Source of the DNA: Gemmatimonadetes bacterium SCN 70-22
Lineage (GTDB): Bacteria > Gemmatimonadota > Gemmatimonadetes > Gemmatimonadales > Gemmatimonadaceae
Direction: 5' to 3'
DNA length: 56,582 bases
NCBI GenBank assembly: GCA_001724275.1
Contig: MEDZ01000034.1
Location: 1 to 56,582, forward strand
Shown here: positions 1-6,934 of the stretch, piece by piece
How the letters are laid out: every line of letters begins with the position of its first letter
Position numbering within the stretch: position 1 is the first letter of the stretch
The notes under the pieces: generated by a model
Database searches by the model: none
Told to the model about the DNA's origin: nothing
Seen by the model: only the letters and a program-made list of their open reading frames with translations
Position numbers and translations under genes: made by a program

Positions 1-651
1 GAGCGTGATCGACCCGACCTGCGCGAACTTGGAGATGACCTCGCTCGATTCGTCACGCTTGAGGTAGCGGGACAGCTTCCCCTCCGGCGTCTCGCGGAAT
101 AGACCGTAGAGGATCCCCGCGACCACGGCAACGGCGCCGACGAGGTACAGCGCGGTCATCCACGGCGCGCGCCGCCTGCCCACCACCGACATGTGCTCGG
201 CGGCAGCGTGGCGCGACAAGTCGGCCTTGGCCCTCGCCGCCTTGGCGGTGTCGGGCGGGGGGGCGTGCAGGGCGTTGGTGATGCGTGCCCACGCCTCGTC
301 GACGGTGACCGTGGCATGGCCGTTGGCGCGCGTGTGGTGCACCCCTTCGTGTCCCTCGAATCGGTGGAGCGCGGCCCGGCGCGACTTCTCTCGCACTGCC
401 CCCTCGTGCACCGCGTCGCGCAGGAAGCTCTCGAGGGCCTGCGGCGTCTGGAACTCGGTACGCTTCTCCCACGCGCGAAGGGTCGCGGTCTCGACGATCC
501 GGGGGGCGAAGGTGGCATCGTCGAGGTCGGCCTTGGCTTCCTCGATCAGAGCGTCGTAGTGCTCACGAAACAGGCGTTCGAGCGCGCGTTCGTCACCCTG
601 GCGGACTCCAGACAGGACGTCGTTGCTGATGGGAGTGAAGGTCACGGGCAT
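1..651 (-). CDS. Membrane protein with sigma-70 region 2-like N-terminus (3' end cut by window edge)
   Basis: The frame is open from ATG at 651 to the window edge (217 codons, no stop), so the C-terminus is missing. Residues about 8-95 resemble ECF sigma region 2: GDERALERLFREHYDAL, then a segment shaped like the core-binding helix (TATLRAWEKR) and a basic RDAVHEGAVREKSRR stretch. No region 4 follows. Instead there is a His-rich linker, one membrane segment at about residues 165-185 (LYLVGAVAVVAGILYGLF), and the start of a domain beyond it (SKFAQVGSITL) that could be a FecR-like fold. A membrane-tethered sigma-2-like/FecR-like fusion is inference; the visible part proves only the helical N-terminus and the membrane segment. 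It diverges from the exonuclease leader at 824. Confidence 0.6.
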   Translation of the reverse strand, partial: MPVTFTPISNDVLSGVRQGDERALERLFREHYDALIEEAKADLDDATFAPRIVETATLRAWEKRTEFQTPQALESFLRDAVHEGAVREKSRRAALHRFEGHEGVHHTRANGHATVTVDEAWARITNALHAPPPDTAKAARAKADLSRHAAAEHMSVVGRRRAPWMTALYLVGAVAVVAGILYGLFRETPEGKLSRYLKRDESSEVISKFAQVGSITL

Positions 652-810
652 GTCGTTCTCCGGTCGCACGAGTGTGGGGAAATGCTGCTACCACAGTCAG
701 CATTTGCCCCAGAGAGTGCAACGTGGGTTTCTCCCCCCTCGCGCTCGGGGGTTCCCTGACGCCCGCGCTCGCTTGGGGTCGGCCCGCCTCTCCGGTGTCG
801 GCGCGTGCGG

Positions 811-816
811 TAGATT
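811..816 (+). promoter_or_regulatory. TAGATT -10-like element for the exonuclease leader
   Basis: TAGATT lies 7 nt before ATG 824, matching the TANNTT element found before many starts in this window. No convincing -35 is visible at 17 bp. The spacing implies a transcript starting at or very near ATG 824. Confidence 0.4.
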
Positions 817-823
817 GGCCTCG

Positions 824-883
824 ATGCACGCCGCCCACTCCTGCGCCAACTCCTGCGCCAACTCCTGCGCCCACCTGCCATGA
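824..883 (+). CDS. Short Cys-rich leader ORF (19 aa, SCAN repeats)
   Basis: ATG 824 opens a 19-codon frame reading MHAAHSCANSCANSCAHLP and stopping at TGA 881-883, which overlaps the exonuclease ATG as ATGA. The body is a 12-bp tandem repeat (837-872, three copies) giving the in-frame tetrapeptide SCAN twice, then SCAH. The start lies 7 nt after a TAGATT element and has no Shine-Dalgarno sequence, as expected for a leaderless message. A leader peptide translationally coupled to the nuclease is plausible and recalls the Cys-rich leaderless upstream ORFs known in mycobacteria. A chance short frame over a minisatellite is the alternative. Confidence 0.35.
   Translation: MHAAHSCANSCANSCAHLP
837..872. 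repeat. 12-bp tandem repeat, 3 copies
   Basis: Unit actcctgcgcca, two perfect copies and a third with one change at its end. The unit length is a multiple of three, so copy-number change would preserve the frame of the overlapping leader ORF. Confidence 0.85.
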
Positions 884-1770
884 CCGCCGACCGAGAGGCC
901 GCCGAGGCGGCGGCCACGCTCCTCGAGGGGCATCCGGATTACCTCGTCCTGCGGCGCATCCCTCACCCGGAGCGGTACCACGCGGACGACGGCGACGCGG
1001 TACGGCTCGCCCTCTTCGTGGACGTGGAGACGACGGGGCTCGAATCGCGGCAGGACGCCATCATCCAGTTCTGCGGCGTCCCGTTCGAGTTCGACCCGTC
1101 GAGCGGGCGCATTCACCGGGTCCTCCCGGCCATCACGTGCTACGAGGATCCGGGGCGCCCGATCCCGCCGTTCGTCGTCGAGAAGACGGGGATCACCGAC
1201 GAGATGGTGGCAGGGCATCGCCTGGACGAGGGGGCGATCCGTGCCGCGTTAGGCAGCGCGGTGCTGGTGGTGGCGCACAACGCCGCCTTCGACCGCAACT
1301 TCCTGGAGCGGCGCCTTCCCGAGTTCGCCGACCGGTACTGGGCCTGCTCGATGGCCGACGTTCCCTGGGGGGCCTACGGCTTCGACTCGTCGAAGCTCGA
1401 ATTCCTGCTGTACAAGCACGCCCGCGTCTTCTACGAGGCGCACCGCGCCGACGAGGACTGCTTCGCGGGGATCCACCTGCTCGCGACCCCCTTCGCCAAC
1501 GGCGACCTCCCCATGCGCCTCCTCCTCGAGAGTGCGCGCCGTCCCATGTGGCACATCCAGGCCACCGGCGCGCCGCGGGAGCGGAACGAATTCCTCAAGG
1601 GGCGCGGCTACCGATGGAACCCCAAGCAGGTCGCCTGGTGGCGCGACGTCCCAGAGGCGGAGCGCGACGCGGAGCTGGCGTGGCTGCGCGAGGCCGTGTA
1701 CCAGCGCCCCGACGCACGCCCCACGATGGAGAAGCTCGACCTCAAGCGCCGCTTCGCCGAGCGTGCGTGA
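880..1770 (+). CDS. DEDDh 3'-5' exonuclease, DNA polymerase III epsilon-like
   Basis: A 296-aa protein with the RNase T/DnaQ exonuclease fold. ExoI motif FVDVETTG carries D48 and E50; the ExoII aspartate is D138 in AHNAAFDRNF; ExoIII is H188 with D193 (EAHRADEDC), giving the full DEDDh set of metal ligands. A C-terminal extension of about 75 residues (MWHIQATGAPRERNEFLKGRGYRW and following) is seen in stand-alone epsilon-like nucleases of unknown role; it has no PHP or polymerase domain. Expected activity is metal-dependent 3'-5' trimming of DNA or RNA in the cytoplasm. The start overlaps the stop of the 824-883 leader ORF, suggesting translational coupling. It is followed by a strong hairpin shared with the convergent dsbA-like gene. 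Confidence 0.85.
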   Translation: MTADREAAEAAATLLEGHPDYLVLRRIPHPERYHADDGDAVRLALFVDVETTGLESRQDAIIQFCGVPFEFDPSSGRIHRVLPAITCYEDPGRPIPPFVVEKTGITDEMVAGHRLDEGAIRAALGSAVLVVAHNAAFDRNFLERRLPEFADRYWACSMADVPWGAYGFDSSKLEFLLYKHARVFYEAHRADEDCFAGIHLLATPFANGDLPMRLLLESARRPMWHIQATGAPRERNEFLKGRGYRWNPKQVAWWRDVPEAERDAELAWLREAVYQRPDARPTMEKLDLKRRFAERA

Positions 1771-1783
1771 CCGCCGGAGCGGC

Positions 1784-1816
1784 GCGTGCCGCCTCCCGCT
1801 GGGGGAGGCGGCACGC
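1784..1816. terminator. Bidirectional hairpin between convergent genes
   Basis: A perfect 14-bp stem, GCGTGCCGCCTCCC / GGGAGGCGGCACGC, with a 5-nt loop lies between the stops of the exonuclease and the dsbA-like gene. There is no U-tract, so termination efficiency is uncertain; the position fits a shared terminator. Confidence 0.6.
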
Positions 1817-1841
1817 GGGACGAGCCGGCGATGTCGACCGG

Positions 1842-2618
1842 CTACTGCTTCGCGGCGCTATCGGTCGGGGGCGCGGCCGGCGCCGCCACAGCCTCGGCCT
1901 TGGCGCTGTCGACGTACGCCTTGAACTTGTCGAACGAGATGCTCCCCGGAACCATGCGCGACCCGATGATGAACGTCGGCGTCGAGCCGACCATGCGGCG
2001 CTCGGCCTCGGCACGGTTCGCCTGGATGTTCCGCAGGTAGCGCTGTTCGTCGAAGCACTGCTCCCACTTGTCGACGTCCAGTCCGATCGCCTTCGCGTAG
2101 TCCTTGAAGACCGACTTCGGACGCGAGGTGGCCTCGCCGTTCCACTGATCCTGCCCCATGAAGATGCGGTCGTGCATCTCCCAGAACTTCCCTTGCTCGT
2201 TGGCGCACGCGGCGGCGTGTGAGGCCGCCCAGGTGTTGCGGTGGCCGGGGAGCGGGTAGTCGAGGAAGCGGTAGCTGATCTCACCGGTCTCGATGAGGCG
2301 GGTGCGGACGTCCGGCTCGGTCAGGACGTAGAACTGGCCGCAGGCGGGGCACTCGAAGTCGGCGAACTCGAGCACCTGCACCGGCGCGTCCTCCTTCCCC
2401 AGGAGGTACCCCTCGGCCTTGGGGAGCGGGATCGACGGGTCGACCTTCGTGCTCTCGGGCGAGGTCTTCGGCTTCGTCACCTGATAGATGATGAAGATCC
2501 CCAGAACCGCTGCCACCAGTCCCAGCATGGCGTAGAAGCCCTTCTGGTTCCCCTTGGCACTCTTCTTCACCACGTTCGATGGGCGTCCCTTTCCGGCGTC
2601 CCTGGATTGCTTGGCCAT
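1842..2618 (-). CDS. DsbA-family membrane-anchored thiol-disulfide oxidoreductase
   Basis: A 258-aa protein with a short basic N-terminus, one membrane anchor at about residues 28-46, and a periplasmic thioredoxin fold of the DsbA/thioredoxin_4 class. The redox motif is CPAC (C90, C93) in EFADFECPACGQF; the cis-proline loop is seen in GSTPTFIIG near residue 215. Likely role: oxidising or isomerising disulfides of exported proteins. The start ATG 2618 has a good GAGGAGAC Shine-Dalgarno. An upstream in-frame start at 2768 would put 50 untypical residues before the anchor and would cross the putative promoter at 2723-2728, so it was not chosen. The C-terminal Ala/Pro tail is low complexity. Confidence 0.9.
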   Translation of the reverse strand: MAKQSRDAGKGRPSNVVKKSAKGNQKGFYAMLGLVAAVLGIFIIYQVTKPKTSPESTKVDPSIPLPKAEGYLLGKEDAPVQVLEFADFECPACGQFYVLTEPDVRTRLIETGEISYRFLDYPLPGHRNTWAASHAAACANEQGKFWEMHDRIFMGQDQWNGEATSRPKSVFKDYAKAIGLDVDKWEQCFDEQRYLRNIQANRAEAERRMVGSTPTFIIGSRMVPGSISFDKFKAYVDSAKAEAVAAPAAPPTDSAAKQ

Positions 2619-2722
2619 GTCTCCTCTGTCGTTGCCGTGGCCCCAGTGCCCTAACGGCTCGGCCCAGGCGGGCAGCAGACCGTCGCACGCCCCCGAACCG
2701 ACCGGGATGGGGTAAGCGGTGA

Positions 2723-2728
2723 ATTCTA
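2723..2728 (-). promoter_or_regulatory. TAGAAT -10-like element of the dsbA-like gene
   Basis: On the minus strand, TAGAAT stands 105 bp before ATG 2618 and differs from TATAAT at one base. A good -35 is not evident. It supports the downstream start. Confidence 0.35.
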
Positions 2729-2784
2729 GGATGCGAGACGGAGCGGAGGGAGTAGGGCGCCCCGACAAGGAGCCCTTCGGCGCT

Positions 2785-2790
2785 TACATT
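2785..2790 (+). promoter_or_regulatory. TACATT -10-like element
   Basis: TACATT lies 62 bp before the GTG of the alpha/beta hydrolase and fits the TANNTT pattern of this window. Confidence 0.3.
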
Positions 2791-2852
2791 TCCCGCGCCC
2801 GCCGCACCCCTGCTCCCATCGCGCGCCCCGTCCCCGAGCCTCCCAGCGAAGC

Positions 2853-3761
2853 GTGAAAGTCCCCACCGACCCCGACATGTTCCGCGTCCCCGTGGGGCCG
2901 GGGGCGATGCACGTCGACCGGTTCGGATACGGTGGGACGCCGGTCGTCCTCGTGCATGGATTCGGTACCTCGTCGTTCCTGTGGCGCGAGGTGGGCCCGA
3001 TGCTCGCCGTGCGACAGTGCAGCGCCTTCGCGGTGGACCTGTTCGGCTACGGAGAGTCGGACCGCCCGTTCGACGCCGACTTCGGCCTTCGCGCGCAGGC
3101 CGACTATCTGGACCGCGCGCTGACGGCGCTTCAGCTCCCGAGAGTCACCGTCGTGGGGATGGACGTCGGAGGGATCGTGGCGCTTCGGCTGGCCGCCGAG
3201 CGGCGCGACCGTGTGGAGCGAGTGCTACTGGTGGGACCGCCACCGCTCGACGACCTCCCCGGCGCCGAGATACGCGACCTGCAGCGCGAAACCGCGCGCT
3301 ACGCATTCCGCCTCTCGCGCGGACTGTTCGGCGCCTCATCGCTCCTGACGCCGTTCCTGGAGGCCTCGGTGGCCTCGGGGCGCCACATGCCGAGCGTCCT
3401 GGTGGGGCGCTACCTGGCGCCGTATCTCGGGCGTGACGGGGCCAATCACCTGCTGGCCCTGGCGGGGTCGCTCGAGGAGGACCAGGTCGACGACATGGAG
3501 CTGTCGGACGTGAAGACACCGACGCTCGTGGTGCGCGGGACCCGGGACCGCTGGTGCACCAAGGGAGTCGCGGAGGGGTACGTGGAGGGGCTCCCGAACG
3601 GGAAATACGAGCACGTCGACGAGGTGGGGCGTCTGGTCCCCGAGGAGGCGCCGGGGGAGCTCGTGGAGCTCATTTGCGGCTTCCTAGCAGGGGAATCGCC
3701 ATCGTTGCAGGGGCCGGAACGTTCCGTTCGAGGCGCGCGTAGCTTGGGCGGACGCGACTGA
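2853..3761 (+). CDS. Alpha/beta-hydrolase fold protein with atypical catalytic residues
   Basis: A 302-aa single-domain alpha/beta hydrolase. The oxyanion HGFG motif (35-38) and the nucleophile elbow GMDVGG (102-107) are clear, but the elbow holds Asp104 where lipases and esterases have Ser; Asp is the nucleophile in haloalkane dehalogenases and epoxide hydrolases. The acid is probably D232 (RGTRDRW). At the usual His position (G-H-x-x-P-E in most relatives) the sequence is EVGRLVPEEAP, with Arg260 replacing His, so normal hydrolysis is doubtful; H254 six residues earlier is the only near candidate. Substrate unknown. GTG 2853 is used; ATG 2877 is an alternative start. Confidence 0.75.
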   Translation: MKVPTDPDMFRVPVGPGAMHVDRFGYGGTPVVLVHGFGTSSFLWREVGPMLAVRQCSAFAVDLFGYGESDRPFDADFGLRAQADYLDRALTALQLPRVTVVGMDVGGIVALRLAAERRDRVERVLLVGPPPLDDLPGAEIRDLQRETARYAFRLSRGLFGASSLLTPFLEASVASGRHMPSVLVGRYLAPYLGRDGANHLLALAGSLEEDQVDDMELSDVKTPTLVVRGTRDRWCTKGVAEGYVEGLPNGKYEHVDEVGRLVPEEAPGELVELICGFLAGESPSLQGPERSVRGARSLGGRD

Positions 3762-3772
3762 GAGGTTAGCTT
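3744..3772 (+). promoter_or_regulatory. Promoter TTGGGC-17-TAGCTT
   Basis: A -35-like TTGGGC (3744-3749) and a -10-like TAGCTT (3767-3772) are spaced by exactly 17 bp, 32 nt before ATG 3805, which also has a GAGGA Shine-Dalgarno. The -35 lies inside the end of the hydrolase gene. Confidence 0.55.
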
Positions 3773-3804
3773 TCGGTCCTGTACTCAACCTACAACCCGA
3801 GGAC

Positions 3805-4080
3805 ATGGCGAAAAAAACCGTCCGTCGTCACACCACCCCTGCGCTCCCGACCCCGTTCGACGAGGCGCGCGACGAGCTGTTCCAGCACATCATGCGATGC
3901 GGCGTCATTGGCGCCGAGCCCGAGCATCAACTCGAGTGGTTCGACGAAACGATGAAATACCTGGCCGATCGATATCACGAGCTGTCGGCCGATCAGTTGA
4001 AGCAGATGCGGTTGCTTGGTGAGCGGTTCGTGCAGCCGCCCAAGCAGAGCAAGAACAACGAAGCGATCACCGCGGCGTAG
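3805..4080 (+). CDS. Small conserved-looking hypothetical protein
   Basis: A 91-aa soluble protein beginning with a basic MAKKTVRRH tail, then a predicted helical body (FDEARDELFQHIMRCGVIGA, then DETMKYLADRYHELSADQLKQM) and a disordered polar C-terminus. No signal peptide and no motif I recognise. It is a monocistronic unit with its own well-formed promoter, a GAGGA ribosome site and a classical intrinsic terminator, which argues for real, perhaps high, expression. The basic N-terminus plus acidic helices could suit a nucleic-acid or ribosome partner, but nothing in the sequence proves that. Confidence 0.75.
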   Translation: MAKKTVRRHTTPALPTPFDEARDELFQHIMRCGVIGAEPEHQLEWFDETMKYLADRYHELSADQLKQMRLLGERFVQPPKQSKNNEAITAA

Positions 4081-4089
4081 TTCACCCGG

Positions 4090-4119
4090 CCCCCTCTCCG
4101 ACGAGGGGGTCTTTGCTTT
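4090..4119 (+). terminator. Intrinsic terminator
   Basis: Stem CCCCCTC/GAGGGGG (7 bp) with a 6-nt loop, followed by TCTTTGCTTT. It closes the 3805 transcription unit and overlaps nothing on the opposite strand until the stop at 4122. Confidence 0.85.
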
Positions 4120-4121
4120 CC

Positions 4122-4625
4122 CTACCGTCCCGTCGTTCGTGCCCCGCGAACGAAGAGGGTGAGTCGAACCCCTCCACCGAGGGCGAGCTCGCCCCCCCAG
4201 GCGCGCCCGTGCCGTGGCCCCCCCTCGACCCCCACGCCGGCCATGACGCGTGGGCGCCACTCCTCGAAGCCGTCGTACATCGCGCTCAGCCCGCCCACGC
4301 CGTACACCCCCCACGGGGACTCGCGAAACGGGTCGAGGAGGAAGCGGGCGAAGAGGTCGCCGCGGGCGGCGGTGCGCGATGCGCCGTCGCGGTGCGCGAC
4401 CCCGCCAGCCACGGCCGCGCCCAGGCGCACGTAGAGACCCGCCGGGACATTCACGGCGACGCCGCCCTGCATCGACGGGGTGCTGGCGAGGATGGCGTCG
4501 AGGCGCCCCTCGAACTGTCGTCCGGCGGGGCGCTGCGCCGGGGCGGCGAGGGGAGCGACGGCGAGCCAGGCCAGGGCCACCGCGAGGCGGTCCCAGCGCC
4601 TCCGCCGTGGACGAGGAGCGTTCAC
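4122..4625 (-). CDS. Exported hypothetical protein, probable outer-membrane or periplasmic barrel
   Basis: GTG 4625 overlaps the stop of the phosphatidyltransferase as GTGA, so the two are translationally coupled. The 167-aa product starts with an Arg-rich n-region, a hydrophobic core (RLAVALAWLAVAPLAA) and an APA-Q signal peptidase site. The mature part is rich in short alternating strands ending in Gly (VYGVGGLSAMYDGF, VMAGVGVEGGPRHG, ELALGGGVRLTLFVRG), the look of a small beta-barrel or autotransporter-like strand set. No family is recognised. Coupling to a phospholipid synthase hints at an envelope role, which is inference only. Confidence 0.7.
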   Translation of the reverse strand: MNAPRPRRRRWDRLAVALAWLAVAPLAAPAQRPAGRQFEGRLDAILASTPSMQGGVAVNVPAGLYVRLGAAVAGGVAHRDGASRTAARGDLFARFLLDPFRESPWGVYGVGGLSAMYDGFEEWRPRVMAGVGVEGGPRHGRAWGGELALGGGVRLTLFVRGARTTGR

Positions 4626-5155
4626 GCGGCCCCGCGCTCGCGCTCCCGCCAGAGCATGAGCGTGTAGTCGACGATCGCCCAGGCGGAGGTGATGCCGACG
4701 AGGTTGATGAGGGTGCCGGCGCGGTGCGGCTGCATGAGGAGGGCGAGGAGGGCCAGCAGCTGCAACGTGGTGACGATCTTTCCCGACAGGCGGGCGCGGA
4801 AGGTGACCGGGCGCAGCCAGGGGACGATGCGCGCCACCAGGAAGCCGATGGCCGTCATGACGTCGCGCGAGATGAGCATGAAGTACTGTGCCGTGCCGAT
4901 CGATCCCTCGAACAGGAAGATGCAGACGGCGGTGAAGACGAACATGCGATCGGCGATGGGATCGATGAGCGCCCCCCACTTGGTGGTGAGCCCGGCGCGC
5001 CGTGCCAACCAGCCGTCGAAGAAGTCGGTGAGCGAGGCGGCGAGGATGAGGATCACGCGCGTCTCGGGGGCTGGGAACACGACGAAGGCCGCCGCCATGG
5101 CCAGGCGAGTGAGCGAGATCACGCTGGGGACGTAGAGGAGCACCCGCCGTTTCAT
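4622..5155 (-). CDS. CDP-alcohol phosphatidyltransferase (PgsA-like)
   Basis: A 177-aa integral membrane enzyme of the CDP-alcohol phosphatidyltransferase family. The full active-site signature D-x2-D-G-x2-A-R-x8-G-x3-D-x3-D is present: D44, D47, G48, A51, R52, G61, D65, D69. Length and context fit phosphatidylglycerophosphate synthase, which moves a phosphatidyl group from CDP-diacylglycerol to glycerol-3-phosphate, but the alcohol acceptor cannot be read from the motif. ATG 5155 was chosen because a TACCTT -10-like element lies exactly 6 nt upstream, implying a leaderless message; upstream in-frame codons run through the 7-bp repeat array and look noncoding. Confidence 0.85.
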   Translation of the reverse strand: MKRRVLLYVPSVISLTRLAMAAAFVVFPAPETRVILILAASLTDFFDGWLARRAGLTTKWGALIDPIADRMFVFTAVCIFLFEGSIGTAQYFMLISRDVMTAIGFLVARIVPWLRPVTFRARLSGKIVTTLQLLALLALLMQPHRAGTLINLVGITSAWAIVDYTLMLWRERERGAA

Positions 5156-5161
5156 GCCGAG

Positions 5162-5167
5162 AAGGTA
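5162..5167 (-). promoter_or_regulatory. TACCTT -10-like element, leaderless spacing
   Basis: On the minus strand TACCTT is followed by 6 nt and then ATG 5155. The same 6-nt spacing occurs at 22405 and 23793. Confidence 0.5.
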
Positions 5168-5241
5168 ACCCGTCCGTGTGGAGGCGGGGATGGGAGCGCG
5201 ACCGCGGGTGGCGGCGTGCGGCGGGATGGGGATGCGGCATA

Positions 5242-5339
5242 CGCAACGCGCCATCCGCAACGCGCCACGCGCCACGCGCCACGCGCCATCCGCAACGCGC
5301 CATCCGCAACGCGCCATCCGCCATGCGCAACGCGCAACG
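5242..5339. repeat. 7-bp tandem repeat array, 14 units
   Basis: Fourteen contiguous heptamers of the form cgc(a/c)a(c/t)(g/c): cgcaacg, cgccatc, cgccacg and one cgccatg. The array fills the divergent space between the phosphatidyltransferase and the membrane protein at 5408. Mixed unit types suggest duplication of a 14-bp pair followed by drift. It is not CRISPR: there are no spacers. Confidence 0.9.
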
Positions 5340-5407
5340 TGGAGCCGGGCGACGGCGCGAGGCGCTCCCTGTTGCTCGTGGAGGCGCCAACGTGGGAGAT
5401 TTGACGC

Positions 5408-6934
5408 ATGGCGCTCCCTCGCGAGTGGCTCATTCCCGGATACCTCGGCGTCTCGGTGGCGGTGCTGCTGTGGGACGTCGTGCTGGCGTCCCAGATTGCC
5501 CGCGCGCGACGCCAGTCGCGCCTCTTCCTGGCGCTGACCTCGATCTGTGCGCTATTCATCGTTCCGGGGGCGCTGATCGTCGTCGCCTCGAGCACGGTGC
5601 TGACGGGGCGGGCGATCTACCTCGTGGCCTGGGTGTGGCCCGCGGTCCTCCTCTTCTTCGTGGCCCAGAGCGGGTACGCGATCATCCGGCACCACGCGAC
5701 GCTCTTCTTCGGGCTCCCGATCTTCCTCTTCAACGTCACCCTGTTTGCCGCGGCGGTGGCGCGTTACGCGAGCGGCTGGGTGGCCGACCTCCCGGCGCCG
5801 CTGGTGGCGGCGGCGGTGGCGCAATCGGGGGCGATGGGCTTCGTGTTCGGGCGCGAGGCGCTGTCATCGCCGTGGCTCATCCTCCTTCCGCTCCTGGCGC
5901 CGGCCTTCCCGGCCCGCTGGCGGGTGGGGAGCGCGGTACGGGCCGCGCTGGCGGTCGTCGCCGCCGTCATGGCCACGCTCACCGTGATCGAGTTCCCGCG
6001 CGCGGTGTACGCCAGCGAGTCGTTCTCGGTCTTTGGGGGCGAGCGCCTGCAGGAGCGGCCGCGCGGCGACTTCGTCCTGGGGTTGCACGTCTTTCCCGCG
6101 CTCGACGGTGCGCCCCCTCCCCTGCCGTTGGCCCGCGACCTGGCGCTGGCGGACACGCTCGGCATGCGAGTCGTGAGCGTGACGGTGCTCCCGAAGGGAG
6201 TCGGGGCGATGGCGCTCGACTCGCTGGCGGCGTCGCTGGCCGACATCCGGCGCGACTCCGTGCTGCTGGTGGTCGCGCTCGGATACGGGAGCGATGAGGC
6301 GAGCGCCTTCCACGCCGATCCTGCCGCCCACCTCCGGCGCCGCCTGGCGATGGTGGACCAGGTGGTGCGCCGCGTGCGCCCCGACGTCCTGGTCCCGGCG
6401 CTCGACCCGAGTGATGCCGGGGCCCGGATGCTGGGCGGTGTGCCGGCGGCGTGGTGGCACGACTACCTGGCGCAGTCGGCGGCGCTGGCGCATCGCCTGC
6501 GCCCGCGCACCCGCGTCGCCCTCGCGGCGTCGACCTTCTCCCCGAGCGACTCGGCGCTGTACGCCTGGGGGGCGCGGCAGCCGGGGATCGACCTGCTGGG
6601 GTTCTCGCTCGCCCCGTCGTTCGGCGGCGGGGCCTCGCTTTCCGCGCGCATGCGGCTGGCGGAACGCTGGATGCGGGGGACCCCAAAGGAGCAGTGGATC
6701 TTCTCGGCCCGCGCCTACCCTCGCACGTTCGGCGAGCGGAACCAGGCGCGGGCCATCTGGGGGGTGCTGGCCTGGGCCACCAGCCAGCCCCGGGTGCGCA
6801 CCGTGATCGTGGACGGCGCGGGCGACTACGAGGCGCTGGTGGGGCTCCGCGACCCCGGGGGGCGCCTGCGCCCGGTGGTGGCGAGCGTGGCCCGCGCCCG
6901 CGAGGCGCTGGCCGAGTCGAGCGAGGGACGATGA
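5408..6934 (+). CDS. Polytopic membrane protein with C-terminal glycosidase-like domain
   Basis: A 508-aa protein. Residues 1-205 contain about six or seven hydrophobic segments (for example YLGVSVAVLLWDVVLA, YLVAWVWPAVLLFFVA, VRAALAVVAAVMATLTVI). Residues about 225-500 form a soluble domain with repeated beta-strand/helix pattern reminiscent of a TIM-barrel glycosyl hydrolase: FVLGLHVFPALD, LLVVALGYGSDEA, VLVPALDPSD, RVALAASTFSP, IDLLGFSLAPSF, QWIFSARAYPRTFGERNQ. I cannot name the family or catalytic acids with certainty. Membrane topology would place this domain in the periplasm. The stop overlaps the DUF2461 ATG as ATGA, so the pair is translationally coupled. Confidence 0.7.
   Translation: MALPREWLIPGYLGVSVAVLLWDVVLASQIARARRQSRLFLALTSICALFIVPGALIVVASSTVLTGRAIYLVAWVWPAVLLFFVAQSGYAIIRHHATLFFGLPIFLFNVTLFAAAVARYASGWVADLPAPLVAAAVAQSGAMGFVFGREALSSPWLILLPLLAPAFPARWRVGSAVRAALAVVAAVMATLTVIEFPRAVYASESFSVFGGERLQERPRGDFVLGLHVFPALDGAPPPLPLARDLALADTLGMRVVSVTVLPKGVGAMALDSLAASLADIRRDSVLLVVALGYGSDEASAFHADPAAHLRRRLAMVDQVVRRVRPDVLVPALDPSDAGARMLGGVPAAWWHDYLAQSAALAHRLRPRTRVALAASTFSPSDSALYAWGARQPGIDLLGFSLAPSFGGGASLSARMRLAERWMRGTPKEQWIFSARAYPRTFGERNQARAIWGVLAWATSQPRVRTVIVDGAGDYEALVGLRDPGGRLRPVVASVARAREALAESSEGR

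Noticed and set aside
2619-2768. Longer N-terminus for the dsbA-like gene
   Set aside because: ATG 2618 has a strong ribosome site and yields a normal anchor; the extension crosses the likely promoter.
5242-5339. CRISPR-like array
   Set aside because: Units are 7 bp and contiguous with no unique spacers; it is a minisatellite.
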